DNA of 64,000 bases from Spisula solida (Eukaryota; Mollusca; Bivalvia; Venerida; Mactridae). The translations under genes were made by a program, and so were the position numbers. The stretch lies in the NCBI GenBank assembly GCA_947247005.1, contig OX365944.1:4228501-4292500 (forward strand). The letters run 5' to 3'. Below are positions 1 to 10,590 of this stretch, piece by piece. Numbering within the stretch: position 1 is the stretch's first letter; every line of letters starts with the position of its first letter. Under the pieces are notes generated by a model. That model was given only the letters and a program-made list of their open reading frames with translations, ran no database searches and had not been told where the DNA came from.

Positions 1-149
1 AAATCACAAGATTTATTTCTTAAACAACATAGTAATAATCCACCCGGACTACCTATAGTGACAAAATATTTTGTCATACAATTCATTTTCATTGGTTTTG
101 TCAATGATTTAGGTGAAGCAAGTAGAAGAGACAGTAGTGTAATACAAGG

Positions 150-390
150 AATCTGGTTGGATTAACCAGGCTCTTTCTGAACACACTCCTTGGTTCTTTA
201 ATGTGTCCAGTGTACAGCACTGATACATGCGACACTACCTCTAGCTTACCAAACAGTTTATCTTTAGTTGGGTGGGAAACATTGAAAAGCATTTCTGGAA
301 TTTCCAGTGCCCCAGCCGATTTTGAACCAGAGACCTCCGGCATGGTAGTGGAGAGCGTTAATCACTCAGCCACTGTGCCACTGGGAAAAC
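150..390 (-). mobile_element. tRNA-headed SINE, copy 1
   Basis: On the minus strand the right part (about 300-388) looks like a tRNA-derived head: an A-box-like TGGCACAGTGG is followed about 50 bases later by a B-box-like GGTTCAAAATC. The body (about 160-290) carries a block shared with 30350-30470 and 56455-56560 (AGAGGTAGT...CAGTGCTGTACAC...GGRCACATTAAAGA, then CAGAAAGAGC). Three copies sharing one core support a SINE family. It lies downstream of the last visible protocadherin exon. Confidence 0.6.
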
Positions 391-581
391 AGATGAGTAT
401 TTCTAAAATCGAAATGACGTTATGTTTTTGTTATTGGTTAAGACCATAAAAGTTTTTAGTTGCTTGTGAAAGAGTAAATTAGTACTAGTCATTACAAATC
501 CCAAGAAATCAGGTACGATCAACTGCCTGTCATAAATGTTCCAAAACATGTTTGAAATATGATGAAAACAAAACAACTTAC

Positions 582-696
582 TTTCAGATAGGATAACAAA
601 TTCAATAGCCGCACTGAGTTTATCCATATCAAATGCGATGATAGGTCCTACTGTTGATGCGGTTCCTCCTACATACGGCATGACTGATATTGGACC
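582..696 (-). CDS. PCDH15-like: Protocadherin-15-like coding exon 9
   Basis: 115 nt, phase 0 in and phase 1 out, acceptor TTCATGCAG and donor GTAAGTTG. It encodes part of EC3 with a PIIAFDMD calcium site (D332, D334). No convincing next exon is visible in 1-580, so the gene continues left of the window. Confidence 0.8.
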
Positions 697-3600
697 CTGC
701 ATGAATAAATCAGCAGAGTGTGGACAATATGTTATAATATATCACAGGAACTTGCATAATTTAAAATTTCGAATTTATTTGAAAAAAAAATTGAAAAAAA
801 AATCCTGTATTAAATTTATTTTAATACAGGCTCTACTGTAGTGAATTATTTTCTTGTTCAACATTTTATTTTCACTTTTTTTTTTAATTATGCAAGTTCC
901 TGTGAATATATATAAATTATATTTTTTTTATTCAGTTTATTCGAGGAATCTGACACATTGACAGATAGTCTGGTATGCATTTTGGTTGCAGTTTTACACA
1001 TAGTGTAATTCATTATAATATGTTGCCTATTTCAGCGCAACCAATGGCTATTGGGTGTTTAACATAAGAACAATTAGTTTATTTTTGTTGATGCCGGATA
1101 AAGTATTGTTTGTTTGTTGTATAGTGCATGTCCATCCTATTTTTGCCTGCCAGATTGGCCAATGAACTCTGACTTTGAGAGATGAGGTGTTGATAAATGT
1201 ACGGAGCAGACAAAAGTTTGTAACCATTTGAATCTAATAAATGAATATCTTGACCTAACAAATGGATATCTTGATCTAAAAATAGATATCTTGATCTAAA
1301 AATAGATATCTTGATCTAAAAAATGGATATCTTGATATAACAAATGGATATCTTGATCTAAAAAATAGATATCTTGATCTAAAAAATGGATATCTTGATC
1401 TAAAAAATAGATATCTTGATCTAAAAAATGGATATCTTGATCGAAAAAATAGATATCTTGATCTAAAAAATGGATATCTTGATATAACAAATGGATATCT
1501 TGATATAACAAATGGATAATTATCTTGATATAACGAATGGATATCTTGATATAACGAATGGATATCTTGATATAACAAATGGATAATTATCTTGATATAA
1601 CGAATGGATATCTTGATATAACGAATGGATATCTTGATATAACAAATGGATATCTTGGATATAACAAATGGATATCTTGGATATAACAAATGGACATCTT
1701 GAATAGACAAAATGTCAACTGAACTTGTTTAATGTACTAAACTAGTGTGACTGTAAAGACTGCACTACTGTTTAAGTGGATAAATAGTTCTGAATTTCTA
1801 ACATTTGGCATGCAGAAATATTAGCAATTTGTTAAAATTTCATAGTATACAAAGTCATGTAGTTCTATGTTGACAAACATGCCAGATTCTAGATAAAATA
1901 TCAGCAAATTTAGTGAATTTCACAATATTTGCAGTTATTTCCATGATACTCACTTAATTAACCACTTATACAGTAAACAATTATATTTATCGTTTATTGT
2001 ATAGTCTTGCAAACTCAAAATTATAATTGATCTTATCTTATTTAATGTAATTACCACAGCTCCTGACAAGAGGACTGCCTGATAGCGAGCAGGGTCACAC
2101 GAGAATGAGAGAGTCCCGGAGGCCAGACAACCTGGGAAATAGAATGTTGGTGTCAAGTCGTCACTATCCAACACTTCAATCGTCACTGTTGTCGTAGCTG
2201 TATTTCTGTCAGCCAGTAGTGTTGCTCTATCCTGTTTGAATAGAAACATTCAGTTTAATTATCAATTACAAACTAGAGCTGTCGCCATCCGGCAGACTAA
2301 TATACCCCTGGGGGCAAAGGGGCCATAATTCTGCCAATATTCATTGCAGCGCAAATTCCTTTCTTCATGCACATCTATATGTTGAGGTTGTTCATCTGTA
2401 AAAGTTTGAGCGAAGTCCTGCCTAAACTGTAGGAGGAGTTGCGTCCACAAGAATGCGTCAGACGGAAAAGCTGAATCCAGTATACCCCCCTTACAACTCG
2501 TTGTGCAGGGGTATAAAAATTGCGATGGTTATCAGTAATGATCGGTTTATCGATATAACTTAGTTGCCATGGTTACAAATCAGTTTATTACTTTGTTGTC
2601 ATGGTCGTCAGTAATGATCAGTTTATCGATATTACATTGTTGCCATGGTTACTGATCACTTATGACAGGGCCATGTGACATATCCCAGAAGCTGAGAACC
2701 CCAACACTCGAAGAACACATCAGAAACAAGGCTAAGTACAGAGATACTTACTGTGGCTGTCACAGTGATAAGAAATTCGAGAGCATCCTGTTGATCCAGA
2801 AATTCAAAGTTCAATCCTTGGTTCAACATGATGTATCCAGCTCCTTCGGACGGCATAGTAAAGTATTCAACCCCATTCTAAAATCATAAGTTTATATAAT
2901 ATCAGGAAGGGTAGTGACTGAAAATATTCACCTAGTTTATACACAGGAATATAATTACATGTATTACAAACTGAGAGGAATATGTCAAGTTCAGAATACT
3001 CTCCGCTAATGAAAACAAGAAAAGCCAAGGTCCAATATAGTCAATAAATCAAGTGTCATGCTTGTAAGGAGGTGTGAGGGTCAGGATTTTTCAATCTAAG
3101 ACAAATTTGTGCGCACTATTTTGGAGAATATATAGCTAGAAAAATGATTGCACAGTATCTGAAACTTGTGTTAAGTTATAGCACGGAGAATTTGACACGA
3201 TCCTGACCTTTCTGCATGAATATATTACAGTGTTCTGGCATTGAATATATAAATTTCCGCGAGCAAATTGTGCAAAATCGGTCCTTTGGATTTGTGTTGG
3301 TATTACACCTCCAGCGTCTTTGTGCTACTCCCCGTTTATGAAAACACACAACCGAGGATATAAATATAGACAATAAATCATGCTAATACAAAAGTCCGAG
3401 AGTCATATTCTGGACTATACAACTCACATAGGTGTTTCCATCGACAATTTCGTATGTGACCCGCTTGTTTTCATTAAGATCTAAATCTGTGGCAGTAATA
3501 GCAGCAAACACAGTGTTGCCAACTGGTAAAGCCTGTAAGAATAATGTTGAACATTGATACAAGCTGTTCAAAACAAACACATGCACATGATATCTACCAC

Positions 3601-6600
3601 ATTGTTAAGAAGTTAGTTATACTTTAAATATATTCCATAAACTTTTCTTTAAAAATTCAGTTAGGAAGCAAATGGAGTTTCATTTTCTATAGAAAATACA
3701 TTAATAATGTGATTTTTTTGTAAACAAATTTAACATAAACAATAAAAGTCTGACCTCTTCCAGTGTACGAGCATATGGCAGTTGGCCGAAAATGGGAGTA
3801 TTATCGTTAGCATCATCTATCCACACAGTGACTGTTATAAATACCTCAGCTTCCTGTAAAACAAAGATAAATACTAATAATTTCTTTTGCATGATTCCAC
3901 GTCGATGTCAAAAATGCAATAAAAAGGGGATATAAGAGTGTCAACTGAACAGGAATTTTTTGAGATTTAGACTAAGAACAGTCCAGAGAATACTTATAAC
4001 AGCATATTTATTTAAAACAATTCTGGGGGATGATGCCCCCAGACCACCCCCCTAGAATAAGGATGTCTAAGTTTATGTACACGGTAGTGCTCAAACTACT
4101 TGAGTGATTTGAATGACATGCAGGCAGAGGTTTTTTGGATAAATTATCGTGACCTTTTATCAACTACAGTGTGTGTCATATAACTATTAAGAAAGCACCA
4201 GCAACAATAAAGAATTAAAACAAATTCCAAGAGAACAGGCTCCTGGACCCCCATACAGTAACTTGGCCTGGAAATTAATTTGCTGTAAGCTATGCCCCTG
4301 TATATCTGAGTATTAAAATACATACCGAACCGTCCTGACTATAATAGCACACAAGGCTGAACTGAATAATGTTTAAATCATCATTGTTATTCACGTCAGC
4401 ACCCTAAAATAAAAAACAAATGCATCAATCAAAAATCTTGTACATGTACAAACTAGAATGGTTTTTGACACAAAAATGTATGTCTTCGGCAACAGGCAAT
4501 AATCTCGACAATAATCATCTGACCAAGATTTCCTGACAATATGCAATAATCATCTGACCAAGATTTCCTGACAATATGCAATAATCTCGACAATAATCAT
4601 CTGACCTAGATTTCCTGATAATATGCAATAATCTCGACAATAATCATCTGACCAAGATTTCCTGATAATATGCAATAATCTCGACAATAATCATCTGACC
4701 TAGATTTCCTGATAATATGCAATAATCTCGACAATAATCATCTGACCTAGATTTCCTGATAATATGCAATAATCTCGACAATAATCATCTGACCTAGATT
4801 TCCTGACAATATGCAATAATCTCGACAATAATCATCTGACCTAGATTTCCTGAAAATATACACCTATAGGCTTGGTACCAAGTGGATATTACCATGTGAA
4901 ATTCCATCAAAATATAATGACCAATGGATGGATAAGGTGAACAAGTGCAGACAAACATAGTCAAATCCATTCATGCAGACATCCGACACAAAATTTGGTT
5001 GAGTAGACTTTGATGTCTCCTTCATATTTCAGTGAAAAATTTTCTATAATGTTCTAAAATTGGAACTAACTCGTCCACCAGCAACAAACAATGTCTCAAA
5101 TATTTAAGTAGTATATTTTTGTATTACATGTATGTAAGACTATACGCTATTAATTTTACGCATTGTCTTCAATAAACGTTCTTTTCTGACTAGTATCGCC
5201 AAGGAAAGGTTATCTTCGAGTATTAGAATGTTGATCATATTTCAACAACTGGGCAAACAAGTTTTTCTAGAAAATATTTGCTCAATGGTTCTTTGTTTGT
5301 AGGTATGGCCCATTCAGTGACTGTTGTTATGTCTTACAAGGGTAAATATTGTTTGCTTTTAAATTATTAATACATGGCCGTAGCTAGGGTGAATGCACCC
5401 CCCTTTTTTGCAAAAGTAGTCCTTTTTGAGGGTGAAATTTAAAAACTTTGCATTTTTTCATGCTCGCTACGCTTGCAAAATTACAGATTCAGTCAATATA
5501 TTCAAGCTTAGAACTAGTCTGCGACATGCTACTCAGATAAACAATGCATTTTTTCTAGCTCACTTCGCTCGCTCAAAGTCTTTATCACAGAACAGTTTTC
5601 AATTAGAGAACAAGTTTGGCTGGTGAAAAATGCATTTTCTTACAGCTGACATGCTGTTCAAATTAACAATACAGTTTTTATAAAATAGAGTAAGGGTTTG
5701 TGTGATGTGTATCAATCAGATAAACAATTAATTTTCTTCTAGCTCGCTTCGCTCGCTCAATAAATTGATCAATATAGAGTAAAAAGTAGAGAAAGGGTTC
5801 GTGTGGTATGCTTCAGTCAGATATACAATGCATTTGTTTCTAGCTCGCTTCTCTCGCACACACAGTATGTGAATAACATTAAGTAGAGAATGAGTGTGTG
5901 TAACATGCAGCTCAGATACCAATTGATGCATTTTTTCTCGCTCGATTCGCTCGCTCAATTACACATAACTTAATCTTTGAATAGCATCAGTACAAAACAC
6001 TGTTGTGTTCCATACAGCTCAGATAAGTAGTGTATTGTTTTAATATCGCTTCGAAATAATGTCAATTGTATCAAATGTACAGTCGTTTCGGCTAATTCTG
6101 CGCATCGGGTAATTCTGCGCACCCTAATTCGCATATTCCAGAGATCGTTTTTCTTTGGACCTCGAGTATTTTTGTGCATGTTTGTTACCTATCTTACGAT
6201 CACATCGGGTTAGTATTTCTATGAAATTTGACAAAACTTTGTACCAACGGCGATTTTCAGTAATTAGACATATCACGTGACACATAACTGGAATAAATGC
6301 ACTTTTCTAATGGATGACAAACTTTCTTTTTTTGGCAATATTATCTTGATGATTTATTCTTTCTTTACTGTTTAAATATGTCGTCAGTCAAATCTTTTAA
6401 ACAGATAAATACAAATCACAATTCCTCATGAGCAGAATTAGCCGACAAAAATTACGTCATCTAAACCAGCAGCCATCTTGTTTTATGACGACATTTGACC
6501 TAGTTAAGCATACGTATGACCTTATGCATTGTTTATATTTGCAAATAAATGATGTTTCTATTCAAAAAGCACCACAATTCATACTATGAATAAAATAGTC

Positions 6601-9600
6601 TCAAATATGGAAGGCGGATGCCTCCAAGGTGCGCAGAATTACCCGACAGCACTGTACCAGATTGTATGCATCTCAAAATGAGATAAACATGGCATTTTTT
6701 CTTGCTTGCTTCGCTCGCACAATAATAGTGTTAATAAAAAAGGAATCCGTGTCGTATAGATAGTCTGCATCTTTTATAAACAGTGCTTTTTCTATCAAGA
6801 ATGCTTTGCACAATGAATGTATTATGCACTGAGCAAAACCTCCGTCAACTAGAGGGACAGCTCTTCACCCCCTCCTCCAAACACCTACACCTCTTTCAAG
6901 ACCCGATTTCACACCTTTTGAAAAATCCTAGTTACGGCCATGTAATAAGCCATTTTCTATCATTTTAAAGGTTGACCTAAGGCCTAAAATATTGCAGGGT
7001 TGACCTTAAAGGCCACATTTGTTTATTTTTAGGTTTATTGAAAATTTTCAAAAACTTTGCAGTCTGTAGGAGGGAATGAAACAAGAGAAATTGGCCATTT
7101 TGACCCCCAGATGACCTAGTTGCGAACTTGACCTATATTTCATAAAGCCATACATTGTGGCCAAGTGTCATTAATATCACATCAAAAATGTGACCTCTAG
7201 AGTTGAACAAGGTTTTTCTATGATGTTACCTTGTGACCTAGTTTTTGACCCAAGATGACCTGTTTTTGAACTTGACCTAAATATTATACAAACAAACATT
7301 GTGACCAAGTTTCATAAAGATAAAATGAAAACTGTGATCTCTAGAGTGTTAACAGCCAAATTGTTGACGGTTGGACGACGGACAAAAGGGTGATCACAAT
7401 AGCTCACCTTGAACACAAAGTCCTCAGGTGAGCTAAAAATGATGTGAGACTCTTCGGGAGCATAGGTCACTCAATAATTGGCCCTTTTGTTTAATTAACC
7501 CTAATTTTTTTCGTAACGTTATTTTCCCATTGGCAAACAGGGAACATTTTTACTGTAACGTCTATGGAACCATGTGACTGAACATATCATTACTGTCACA
7601 GGGTGATAGCCGAGGCAAAGTCTCAGATGATATGACTATTCAAGGGTTGGTATTATTTACTGTCATGTGTTATTTATTTTATTATACCAAAACAAATTAC
7701 AACCATTTTACAAAATAAAATATCAACAAATGTAAGCACCACTTAGATTGCCGTTATGATAATTTTACAAACATGTACAATCTCAGTCCGTATAAGGTGG
7801 TGGAAATTGACAAGATTTACTAAAATAGCATGTTAAATATACATAATTATATACCGGTAAATAGCATACGGATACTCTCTAGCAGGGTGTTTTCCGGACT
7901 CAAATAGTACAAATTTCTATAAATAGCCAGGCCTCGTTTTTACTAGTAGTGATCAGACAAAATATCATATAGTGATCGAACAAAATATCACACGGAAGGT
8001 CTATGGGAAAAAAACAATGATAGATCACGTGAGGTATAATAATATTTACTATCACCCTTGCAGCCATGTGCTACCCGGATAAAAAAACTATGCCCCATGG
8101 TGGGGATTTAGATAGTTAGCATTGTCTCCTGGTTTGGGATTTAGACATCAAAAAATTGAAAATATCTAATTCCCAAGAATATTGACTGGTGCATACTACC
8201 CGTACAGTTAAGTTTTGTAACTGATCAATCATTGAACTGATGTCTGTGAAATAGACAAAACCACAGCCCTTACTTGCAATGTTAAAAGTTACAAAAATAT
8301 TAAAAAACTCACATCACGATCAATTTCCGTAGTCACCGACATCCTTTGAAATCCATCGACAAAATCAAAAAAGAGACCATACGCAGCGATCTTGTCGGCG
8401 CTGTCCTGATCCTCTAATGGGGCCTCAAGTGTGCCTGTGGTAACTGGTAAGATGACAGATTGCATTTTATTCGATTGGAAATCTGAAATAAACACAATCA
8501 CATAATGTGACATATTGACAAATGGGAGTGGATCACAAAGTTTGTATCAGTGGTGCTTAAGAAAGTGACAATAAGGCCTGAACACAGGTAACTGTATCAT
8601 TAAACAAGAGCACAGCCTTGCGTGTGCAGACGCTCGTCTGATCATCGTCACTGTAAAAAAGGACCATTACCCTTGCATAAAGTAGGGCAGTATTATAAGT
8701 CTTGCTTTAAAAAGTGAGGTATTGATGGTGAAAAAAAGGAGCAATAACTCTTGCAAAATGCTGATCAGAGTTATGGGTCATGCTTGGCATGGTCAGGTAT
8801 TGATGGTGAATAAGTGTTGAAAGTTTCAAAGCAATAGCCCACATAATGTATGAAAGTGGACCTAAACGCAAAACTTAACCAAGGAATGTTCTAAGTCCAA
8901 AAAGGGGCAATAACTCTTGCCAAATGTAGATCAGAGTTATGGGTCTTGCTTGACATGGTCAGGTATTGACGGTGTAAAAGTGTTGAAAGTTTCAAAGCAA
9001 TATCTCAGATACATTAGGAGAAAAGTGGACTTTCATCTATATATCAAGCGTTATAAAACGCTATTCTTGTTCTTTTGTCTATATAGGCAAAATTGTGGAT
9101 CGTGTCAGAACATTCAATTAAACACGCCATAAGCATTTATATCCAATAGATTTATATCCAATAGGAAAATGAATTACATGAACAAGGCCCCCTGGAAAAA
9201 TGCACAGGGGTTAGGGTTTTAATTCACTTACCTGTTTCTTGTATGTGGACATCAAAATTATTTGTTGTAAGAATAGCACCAGTATCCAAGTCGTATAATT
9301 TACCTGAAATGTTTATTATTCCAATATATACATATATTTCAAAACCTCTGCAGTCATTTACAAGAAATTGGAATGAAAAAATTAAATGAAACCCTTGGGG
9401 CTCAAGGTACCTCAAACAGGTCCCTTGGGCTCTAGGTCGCTCAAACAGGCCCTTTTCCTCCCCTTAACAATTTTTCAGTTATTTTCCTGGACTTTACACT
9501 TACTAGTACTGAGGCAAAATCAAATTACTAGTGTAGTTCTAGTAATCCTAGTATTCTACCCCTACCCTAAACATTTTAATGGCATTAGTTGATTTTCCAA

Positions 9601-10557
9601 TAGAAGTAGTACAATAAGTGCTTGCTGCACATAAGATTTCATTAGTTACTTACTCTTTGCTTTGGTAACTAAGGTAACCTGTTCTATCTCTATAGTAACT
9701 CTATAGTGCAGTTACCTGGTAACTAGAATAGGAAGGGTCTTTTATCATATATGGCAGTTACCATTGAAATGCTAGAGTTACCTCCAAGTTACCAAAGAAA
9801 CAGTACAGTTACCTGGTAACTAGAAATGGTGGGTCCTCTTGTAATATTAACATAATTGTGCCACACTATGGCATAGCCAGTAAGCATAGATATAGAGCAA
9901 GTTACCTCAGTTACCAAAACAAAGAGTAGGTAACTGGCACGCTTCCTTGGGCAATTTCACTTATTGTCCCATATATGTTTTCCAACGCATAGTCAATTTT
10001 GATAAAAAGGCGTTTTTCTACCTACCCAACCTATTTTATTTCAGCATGTTACAAGAACCACAATATTAATTAGTTTTAGCCTAACTTACCTTCACTTCAT
10101 TTAGACCTCAGAAACATATAAAAACTGTGGCCTGATCCATTACCAAACTCTAACAACACATTAGGAAGCTTAACCCTTCTTTTACGATTTTCTTGTATTG
10201 GCGAGCAGGGGTTCCATTTAACTCGGGAGCAGGTTCACATTATCACCCTCAAGATTTTGGTCATTTTCTCATAAAATCATGGGTATTTTGCCAATAAAAA
10301 GGTAAAATTTAGTCAAAAGTATCAAAATGACCCTCTTCAGATTCCGAACCTAGAGGAACCCCTGCTCAACCGTTCTTTTATAACTTGAGTGTATAGGAAA
10401 GCTACAGACACAATAATGGACAATGTGATATTTCTACTATTCATCGTATATACTTACAAGGCTGTGCGCCAGAAGGCGGTGGTACTTGTGCCCATGTTGT
10501 ACTGATCATACAACACAAGCAGATAGCAAGAGTAAGAATATTGGCGTTCTCCGCCAT
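582..10557 (-). CDS. PCDH15-like: Protocadherin-15-like cadherin, 5' part (nine coding exons, runs off left edge)
   Basis: Coding exons in order: 10458-10557, 9232-9303, 8313-8482, 4326-4403, 3755-3853, 3428-3532, 2752-2877, 2055-2231, 582-696. All join in one frame (1042 nt, 347 codons plus 1 nt) at GT-AG sites. The product starts with a signal peptide (residues 1 to about 23), then EC1 with a DRD calcium motif (112-114) and linker DDANDN (153-158), then EC2 with D189/D191, LDQQD (235-239), a TATDRA stretch (248-253) and the unusual linker DSDDL (272-276), then the start of EC3 with D332/D334. Cys34 and Cys133 match the EC1 disulphide known in protocadherin-15, and the DxDDL linker with the Cys285/Cys295 region after it is also PCDH15-like (Cad99C in flies). 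In that family the protein is a single-pass adhesion molecule of stereocilia or microvilli. Family assignment is inferred from recalled motifs; the membrane segment and tail lie outside the window. Confidence 0.85.
1240..1701. repeat. 21-bp minisatellite (about 22 copies)
   Basis: Tandem units of about 21 bp built on GGATATCTTGATATAACAAAT. Two subtypes are arranged in blocks: a CTAAAAAAT version to the left and an ATAACRAAT version to the right, some with an added ATAATT. The unit is divisible by three, so both strands show long spurious open frames rich in Tyr/Ile/Asp. It lies in the intron between coding exons 8 and 9. Confidence 0.9.
2055..2231 (-). CDS. PCDH15-like: Protocadherin-15-like coding exon 8
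   Basis: 177 nt, phase 0, acceptor TTCAAACAG and donor GTAATT. It encodes the end of EC2, the DSDDL linker (272-276) that replaces DxNDN, and the Cys285/Cys295 region opening EC3. This stretch is the strongest pointer to protocadherin-15. Confidence 0.85.
2268..2515 (-). mobile_element. Modular dispersed repeat, family A (single-module copy)
   Basis: Ends with CTAGAGCTGTCGCCATCCGGCAGACTAATATACCCC-type sequence on the left and TATACCCCCCTTACAACTCGTTGTGC on the right. The same ends and the same internal module (toward GTTGTTCATCTGT / GCGTCCACAAGAA) appear inverted at 53229-53990, where the module occurs four times. Non-coding; it sits in the intron between coding exons 7 and 8. Confidence 0.7.
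2521..2660. repeat. Degenerate direct repeats carrying X-box-like motifs
   Basis: Three diverged copies of a block containing CAGTAATGATC(A/G)GTTTATCGATAT and TTGTTGCCATGGTTAC. Two good copies of GTTGCCATGGTTAC (2563-2576 and 2639-2652) match the RFX X-box pattern (reverse strand GTAACC AT GGCAAC). Function is inference only. Confidence 0.5.
2752..2877 (-). CDS. PCDH15-like: Protocadherin-15-like coding exon 7
   Basis: 126 nt, phase 0, acceptor GATTTTAG and donor GTAAGTATC. It encodes mid-EC2 with LDQQD (235-239) where classical repeats have LDRE or LDYE, and ends in VTAT, just before the DxA motif. Confidence 0.85.
3428..3532 (-). CDS. PCDH15-like: Protocadherin-15-like coding exon 6
   Basis: 105 nt, phase 0, acceptor TCTTACAG and donor GTGAGTT. 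It encodes EC2 strands with the ATDLD calcium site (D189, D191). Confidence 0.85.
3755..3853 (-). CDS. PCDH15-like: Protocadherin-15-like coding exon 5
   Basis: 99 nt, phase 0, acceptor TTTTACAG and donor GTCAGAC (weak after GT). It encodes the last EC1 strand and the canonical calcium linker DDANDN (153-158), then the start of EC2. Confidence 0.85.
4326..4403 (-). CDS. PCDH15-like: Protocadherin-15-like coding exon 4
   Basis: 78 nt, phase 0 at both ends, with a TTTTAG acceptor and GTATGT donor. It encodes the late EC1 strands and holds Cys133, the likely disulphide partner of Cys34. It is separated from exon 3 by a 3.9-kb intron filled with repeats. Confidence 0.8.
4498..4859. repeat. 47-bp minisatellite (about 7-8 copies)
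   Basis: Tandem unit AATAATCTCGACAATAATCA + TCTGACCTAGATTTCCTGAT + AATATGC. The second copy lacks about 12 bp. It lies in the 3.9-kb intron between coding exons 3 and 4, about 95 bp from exon 4. Confidence 0.9.
5373..6942. mobile_element. CATGGCCGTA-ended DNA element, 1570 bp, with 5-bp TSD
   Basis: Left end CATGGCCGTAGCTAGG and right end (inverted) CATGGCCGTAACTAGG form imperfect terminal inverted repeats. Both sides are flanked by TAATA (5368-5372 and 6943-6947), a 5-bp target duplication. No transposase frame is visible. The interior holds five or six diverged direct repeats of about 95-130 bp containing TAGCTCGCTTCGCTCGCTCA, and a nested MITE at 6080-6654. Superfamily unresolved. Confidence 0.75.
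6080..6654. mobile_element. Nested TA-flanked MITE, 575 bp
   Basis: Left end CAGTCGTTTCGGCTAATTCT and right end (inverted) CAGTGCTGTCGGGTAATTCT, flanked by TA on both sides as in Tc1/mariner-type insertions. An internal part (6205-6380) is related, in inverse orientation, to 23410-23640, including the ACATATCACGTGACACATAA block. No transposase visible. Confidence 0.7.
6965..7440 (-). mobile_element. Modular dispersed repeat ending in AGCTCACC
   Basis: Contains two diverged modules (GAACTTGACCTA repeats about 144 bp apart at 7124 and 7268) and ends CAATAGCTCACCTTGAACACAAAGTCCTCAGGTGAGCT. A related end occurs in the other direction at 50623-50670. Non-coding, within a protocadherin intron. Confidence 0.55.
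7441..8312. other. Intron sequence without recognisable features
   Basis: AT-rich intron DNA between the modular repeat and coding exon 3. I see no conserved frame; short words such as ACAAAATATCA recur near 7950-7990. Confidence 0.5.
8313..8482 (-). CDS. PCDH15-like: Protocadherin-15-like coding exon 3
   Basis: 170 nt between a TATTTCAG acceptor and a GTGAGTT donor. It encodes the middle of EC1 and ends exactly at the DRD calcium-binding motif (residues 112-114), phase 0. Confidence 0.85.
8584..9010 (+). mobile_element. Modular dispersed repeat, family D (2-3 modules)
   Basis: Starts ACACAGGTAACTGTATCATTAAACAAGAGCACAGCC and contains modules with GATCAGAGTTATGGGTC and GTTGAAAGTTTCAAAGCAATA repeated about 166 bp apart (8816 and 8982). 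The first 20 bases match the termini of the 125-bp foldback at 17145-17269. Confidence 0.6.
9232..9303 (-). CDS. PCDH15-like: Protocadherin-15-like coding exon 2
   Basis: 72 nt between an ATTTCAG acceptor and a GTAAGTG donor, phase 1 at both ends. It completes Cys34 across the junction with the previous exon and encodes the first strand of EC1. Confidence 0.8.
9644..9935. mobile_element. GTTACC-rich inverted-repeat element, 292 bp
   Basis: Left arm 9644-9694 and right arm 9885-9935 are about 50-bp inverted repeats (AGTTACTTACTCTTTGCTTT versus AGTTACCTACTCTTTGTTTT). Two internal direct copies of CAGTTACCTGGTAACTAGAA lie near 9712 and 9803. It sits in the first coding intron of the protocadherin gene. 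No coding capacity. Confidence 0.7.
10205..10370. mobile_element. Short MITE with AGCAGGGGTTCC ends
   Basis: Ends GAGCAGGGGTTCCATTTAAC and (inverted) GAGCAGGGGTTCCTCTAGG. A related copy is at 34541-34730 with the same internal block (AAAATCATGGGTATTTTGCC). About 165 bp, non-coding. Confidence 0.6.
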
Positions 10558-10590
10558 CACACACAAATTGCAAGCTGGTCGTCCCAGCAC
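10458..10590 (-). CDS. PCDH15-like: Protocadherin-15-like exon 1 of the coding part (start codon, signal peptide)
   Basis: ATG at 10555-10557 opens a frame encoding a hydrophobic leader (about residues 6-23) ending near TTWA|QV, a good signal-peptidase site. The donor is GTAAGTATA at 10457. A splice acceptor (TTTTTAG) at 10591-10592 shows the exon starts at 10590 with 33 nt of 5' UTR, so a non-coding exon lies further upstream. A donor-like GTAAGAG near 12530 is one candidate for its 3' end, but this is a guess. Coding part 10458-10557. Confidence 0.85.

Noticed and set aside
201..449. 82-codon plus-strand frame
   Set aside because: It overlaps the SINE and is antisense to it; there are no coding features.
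1276..1710. 144-codon minus-strand frame rich in Tyr, Ile and Asp
   Set aside because: It is produced by the 21-bp minisatellite, whose period is divisible by three.
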